Source: Cyanophora paradoxa
Taxonomy: Eukaryota; Glaucocystophyceae; Cyanophorales; Cyanophoraceae
DNA length: 21,217 nt
Direction of reading: 5' to 3'
Assembly (NCBI GenBank): GCA_004431415.1
Contig: QPMI01000390.1
Coordinates: forward strand, 1 to 21,217
How positions within the stretch are numbered: the first letter of the stretch is position 1; each line of letters opens with the position of its first letter. Shown piece after piece: positions 18,201 to 21,217 of this stretch. The notes under the pieces are model-generated. The model searched no databases. It saw only the letters and a list, made by a program, of their open reading frames with translations, and was not told the origin of the DNA. Made by a program: the position numbers and the translations under genes.

Positions 18201-18233
18201 CGAGCCTTCACGTAGCACTAGGGCGAGCCTGTC
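18066..18233 (-). pseudogene. Protein-like minus-strand fragment beside the right satellite junction
   Basis: Between a TGA (18234-18236) and a TAA (18066-18068) there is an open stretch of about 55 codons without its own ATG near the start. It includes LALVLREGSLSDLISSLKA, IEKDLAVVDGARV and a polar tail ending GGTVMEPG. The first half has a heptad-like helical pattern typical of real protein. It could be the last exon or 3' end of a gene or transposon cut at the satellite junction 30 bp away. The family is not recognised. Confidence 0.25.
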
Positions 18234-18263
18234 TCAATAGCGAAATTGGACTTGGGAATGCAA

Positions 18264-21217
18264 TGCCCAGGTTTCGCTCTGCAACAAAATAGAAGAAAGA
18301 TGCACCCCAAATCTCTCTGGGGGAATATGCACAAGGCGCTAGCCTTAGGCAAATGACCCACCTACCAGCAAGTCACTCAGTCCAACTCCCCAGGTTTCCG
18401 ATCTGCCACAAAATAGAAGAAAGATGCACTTCAAATCTCTCTGGGGGAATATGCACAAGGCGCTAGCGTTACGCAGATGACCCACCCACCAGCAAGTCAC
18501 TCAGTTGAAGGCCCCAGGTTTCTGATCCGCCACAAAATAGAAGAAAGATGCACCCCAAATCTCTCTGGGGGAATATGCACAAGGCGCTAGCCTTAGGCAG
18601 ATGACCCACCCACCAGCAAGTCACTCAGTCGAAGGCCCCAGGTTTCCAATCTGCCACAAAATAGAAGAAAGATGCACTTCAAATCTCTCTGGGGGAATAT
18701 GCACAAGGCTCTAGCCTTAGGCAAATGACCCACCCACCAGCAAGTCACTCAGTCAGAGGCCCCAGGTTTCCGATCTGCCACAAAATAGAAGAAAGATGCA
18801 CCCCAAATCTCTTTGGGTGAATATGCACAAGGCGCTAGCCTTAGGCAGATGACCCACCCACCAGCAAGTCACTCAGTCGAAGGACCCAGATTCAGGATCT
18901 GTGACAAAATCAAAGAGAGATGCACCCCAAATCTCTCTGGGGGAATATGCACAAGTTGCTAGCCTTAGGCAGATGACCCACCTAAAAGCAAGTCACTCAG
19001 TCAAAAGCCCCAGGTCTTCAATCTGCCAGAAAAAAGAAGAAAGATGCACCCCAAATCTCTCTGGGGGAATATGCACAAGGCGCTAGCCTTAGGCAGATGA
19101 CCCACCCACCAGCAAGTCACTCAGTCGAAGGACCCAGATTCAGGATCTGTGACAAAATCAAAGAGAGATGCACCCCAAATCTCTCTGGGGGAATATGCAC
19201 AAGTTGCTAGCCTTAGGCAGATGACCCACCTAAAAGCAAGTCACTCAGTCAAAAGCCCCAGGTCTTCAATCTGCCAGAAAAAAGAAGAAAGATGCACCCC
19301 AAATCTCTTTGGGGGAATATGCACAAGGCGCTAGCCTTAGGCGAATGACCCACCCACCAGCAAGTCACTCACTCCAACGCCCCAGGTTTCCGATCTGCCA
19401 CAAAATAGAAGAAAGATGCACCCCAAATCTCTCTGGGGGAATATGCACAAGTAGCCTTAGGCAGATGACCCACCTAAAGGCAAGTCACTCAGTCGAAGGC
19501 CCCAGGTTTCCGATCTGCCACAAAATAGAAGAAGGATGCACCCCAAATCTCTTTGGGGGAATATGCACAAGGGGCTAGCCTTAGGCAGATGACCCACCCA
19601 CCAGCAAGTCACTCAGTTGAAGGCCCCAGGTTTCCGATCTGCCACAAAATAGAAGAAAGATGCACCCCAAATCTCTTTGGGTGAATATGCACAAGGCGCT
19701 AGCCTTAGGCGAATGACCCACCCACCAGCAAGTCACTCAGTCGAAGGCCCCAGGTTTCTGATCCACTACAAAATAGAAGAAAGATGCACCCCAAATCTCT
19801 CTGGGGGAATACACACAAGGCGCTAGCCTTAAGCAAATGACCCACCCACCAGCAAGTCACTCAGTCAGAGGCCCCAGGTTTCCGATCTGCCACAAAATAG
19901 AAGAAAGATGCACCCCAAATCTCTCTGGGGGAATATGCACAAGCTCTAGCCTTCGGCAGATGACCCACCCACCAGCAAGTCACTCAGTCGAAGGACCCAG
20001 ATTGAGGATCTGTGACAAAATTAAAGAGAGATGCACCCCAAATCTCTCTGGGGGAAAATGCACAAGGCTCTAGCCTTAGGCAGATGACCCACCTAAAAGC
20101 AAGTCACTCAGTCAAAAGCCCCAGGTCTTCAATCTGCCAGAAAAAAGAAGAAAGATGCACCCAAAATCTCTCTGGGGGAATATGCACAAGGCGCTAGCCT
20201 TAGGCAGATGACCCACCCACCAGCAAGTCACTCAGTCGAAGGCCCCAGGTTTCCAATCTGCCACAAAATAGAAGAAAGATGCACCCCAAATCTCTCTGGG
20301 GGAATATGCACAAGGCTCTAGCCTTAGGCAAATGACCCACCCACCAGCAAGTCACTCAGTCAGAGGCCCCAGGTTTCCGATCTGCCACAAAATAGAAGAA
20401 AGATGCACCCCAAATCTCTTTGGGTGAATATGCACAAGGCGCTAGCCTTAGGCAGATGACCCACCCACCAGCAAGTCACTCAGTCGAAGGACCCAGATTC
20501 AGGATCTGTGACAAAATCAAAGAGAGATGCACCCCAAATCTCTCTGGGGGAATATGCACAAGTTGCTAGCCTTAGGCAGATGACCCACCTAAAAGCAAGT
20601 CACTCAGTCAAAAGCCCCAGGTCTTCAATCTGCCAGAAAAAAGAAGAAAGATGCACCCCAAATCTCTCTGGGGGAATATGCACAAGGCGCTAGCCTTAGG
20701 CAGATGACCCACCCACCAGCAAGTCACTCAGTCGAAGGACCCAGATTCAGGATCTGTGACAAAATCAAAGAGAGATGCACCCCAAATCTCTCTGGGGGAA
20801 TATGCACAAGTTGCTAGCCTTAGGCAGATGACCCACCTAAAAGCAAGTCACTCAGTCAAAAGCCCCAGGTCTTCAATCTGCCAGAAAAAAGAAGAAAGAT
20901 GCACCCCAAATCTCTTTGGGGGAATATGCACAAGGCGCTAGCCTTAGGCGAATGACCCACCCACCAGCAAGTCACTCACTCCAACGCCCCAGGTTTCCGA
21001 TCTGCCACAAAATAGAAGAAAGATGCACCCCAAATCTCTCTGGGGGAATATGCACAAGGTGCTAGCCTTAGGCGAATGACCCACCCACCAGCAAGTCACT
21101 CAGTTGAAGGCCCCAGGTTTCTGATCCGCCACAAAATAGAAGAAAGATGCACTTCAAATTTTTCTGGGGGAATATGCACAAGGCGCTAGCCTTAGGCAGA
21201 TGACCCACCCACCAGCA
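18264..21217 (+). repeat. Right satellite array, 124-bp monomer, same orientation as left
   Basis: Satellite resumes at about 18264 in the middle of a monomer, at the CCCAGGTTTC box, and continues to the window end. Monomers are of the same family and strand as the left array. There are three main forms: CCACAAAATAGAAG, GACCCAGATTCAGGATCTG and GCCCCAGGTCTTCAATCTG, the last two alternating as a 248-bp dimer. One monomer lacks the four bases GCGC in AAGGCGCTAGCC (about 19449), a change also seen once in the left array (about 3838). Confidence 0.97.
18541..21057 (+). repeat. 1607-bp higher-order repeat, block 18541-19450 repeated at 20148-21057
   Basis: The two blocks match almost base for base at an offset of 1607. 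Visible differences are a few substitutions near the left ends, for example CACTTC against CACCCC. The match ends where the upstream copy has the GCGC-deleted monomer. The offset equals 13 monomers minus five bases, accounted for by the 4-bp GCGC deletion at about 19449 and a one-base deletion at about 19936. Each block also contains a tandem 248-bp dimer. This is the youngest duplication visible in the window. Confidence 0.85.

Noticed and set aside
10661-18263. LTR retrotransposon or retrovirus-like element
   Set aside because: There are no long terminal repeats, protease or integrase. The endonuclease is APE-type and the RT motifs are LINE-like.
8067-18263. Target-site duplication or poly-A tail marking LINE ends
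   Set aside because: I looked for short direct repeats and for A- or T-runs on either side of the LINE and found none convincing, so the ends are left undefined.
1-21217. tRNA, rRNA or telomere repeats
   Set aside because: No cloverleaf-like segment, conserved rRNA stretch or short telomeric hexamer/heptamer array was seen on either strand.

Overview
The window looks like nuclear DNA of a eukaryote. About 11 kb is a head-to-tail satellite with a 124-bp monomer, interrupted by one 10.2-kb GC-rich segment. That segment carries a minus-strand non-LTR (LINE) retrotransposon with an apurinic-type endonuclease, a reverse transcriptase and an RNase H. No bacterial gene organisation, tRNA, rRNA or CRISPR array is visible. 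The high third-position GC of the element and the style of its polymerase suit a GC-rich microbial eukaryote such as an alga or fungus-like protist. The sequence alone does not let me name the taxon.

Layout. (1) 1-8066: left satellite array. The first ~300 bases are badly scrambled, as at a low-quality contig end. Two subfamily blocks follow, changing near 5.1 kb, the second with a 566-bp higher-order repeat containing a 68-bp short monomer. (2) 8066-8736: a diverged 671-bp palindrome. Its arms read as two divergently oriented remnants of one unrecognised small protein gene, sharing a central, possibly bidirectional, control region. The right copy stays open to 9061 apart from one TAA. (3) 8740-10660: GC-rich DNA without a recognisable gene, containing an ambiguous antisense reading frame, a cluster of 15 CTAG tetramers and a G-quadruplex-like tract. 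(4) 10661-10686: a C20/C5 tract just past the retrotransposon stop codon. (5) 10699-17554, minus strand: the LINE polyprotein in two overlapping frames. Order of domains: endonuclease, reverse transcriptase to motif B, a broken stretch, reverse transcriptase motif C and thumb, a Cys/His-rich insert, RNase H, then two C-terminal zinc-finger-like clusters. (6) 17555-18263: 5' flank of the LINE plus short protein-like fragments. (7) 18264-21217: right satellite array on the same strand as the left, with a 1607-bp higher-order repeat.

How it fits together. Both arrays share rare diagnostic variants (a 4-bp GCGC deletion, and a CACTTC plus GCGTTACG variant), so they probably were one array that received or was bridged by the GC-rich segment. 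The junctions are not a clean insertion: monomer phase jumps by about 50 bp across the segment, and no target-site duplication is evident. The LINE keeps all endonuclease, polymerase and RNase H catalytic motifs. It nevertheless appears disabled by two apparent one-base losses between polymerase motifs B and C, unless these are sequencing errors in GC-rich runs. The least explained part is the palindrome with its paired coding remnants, whose outer left end coincides with the satellite junction.
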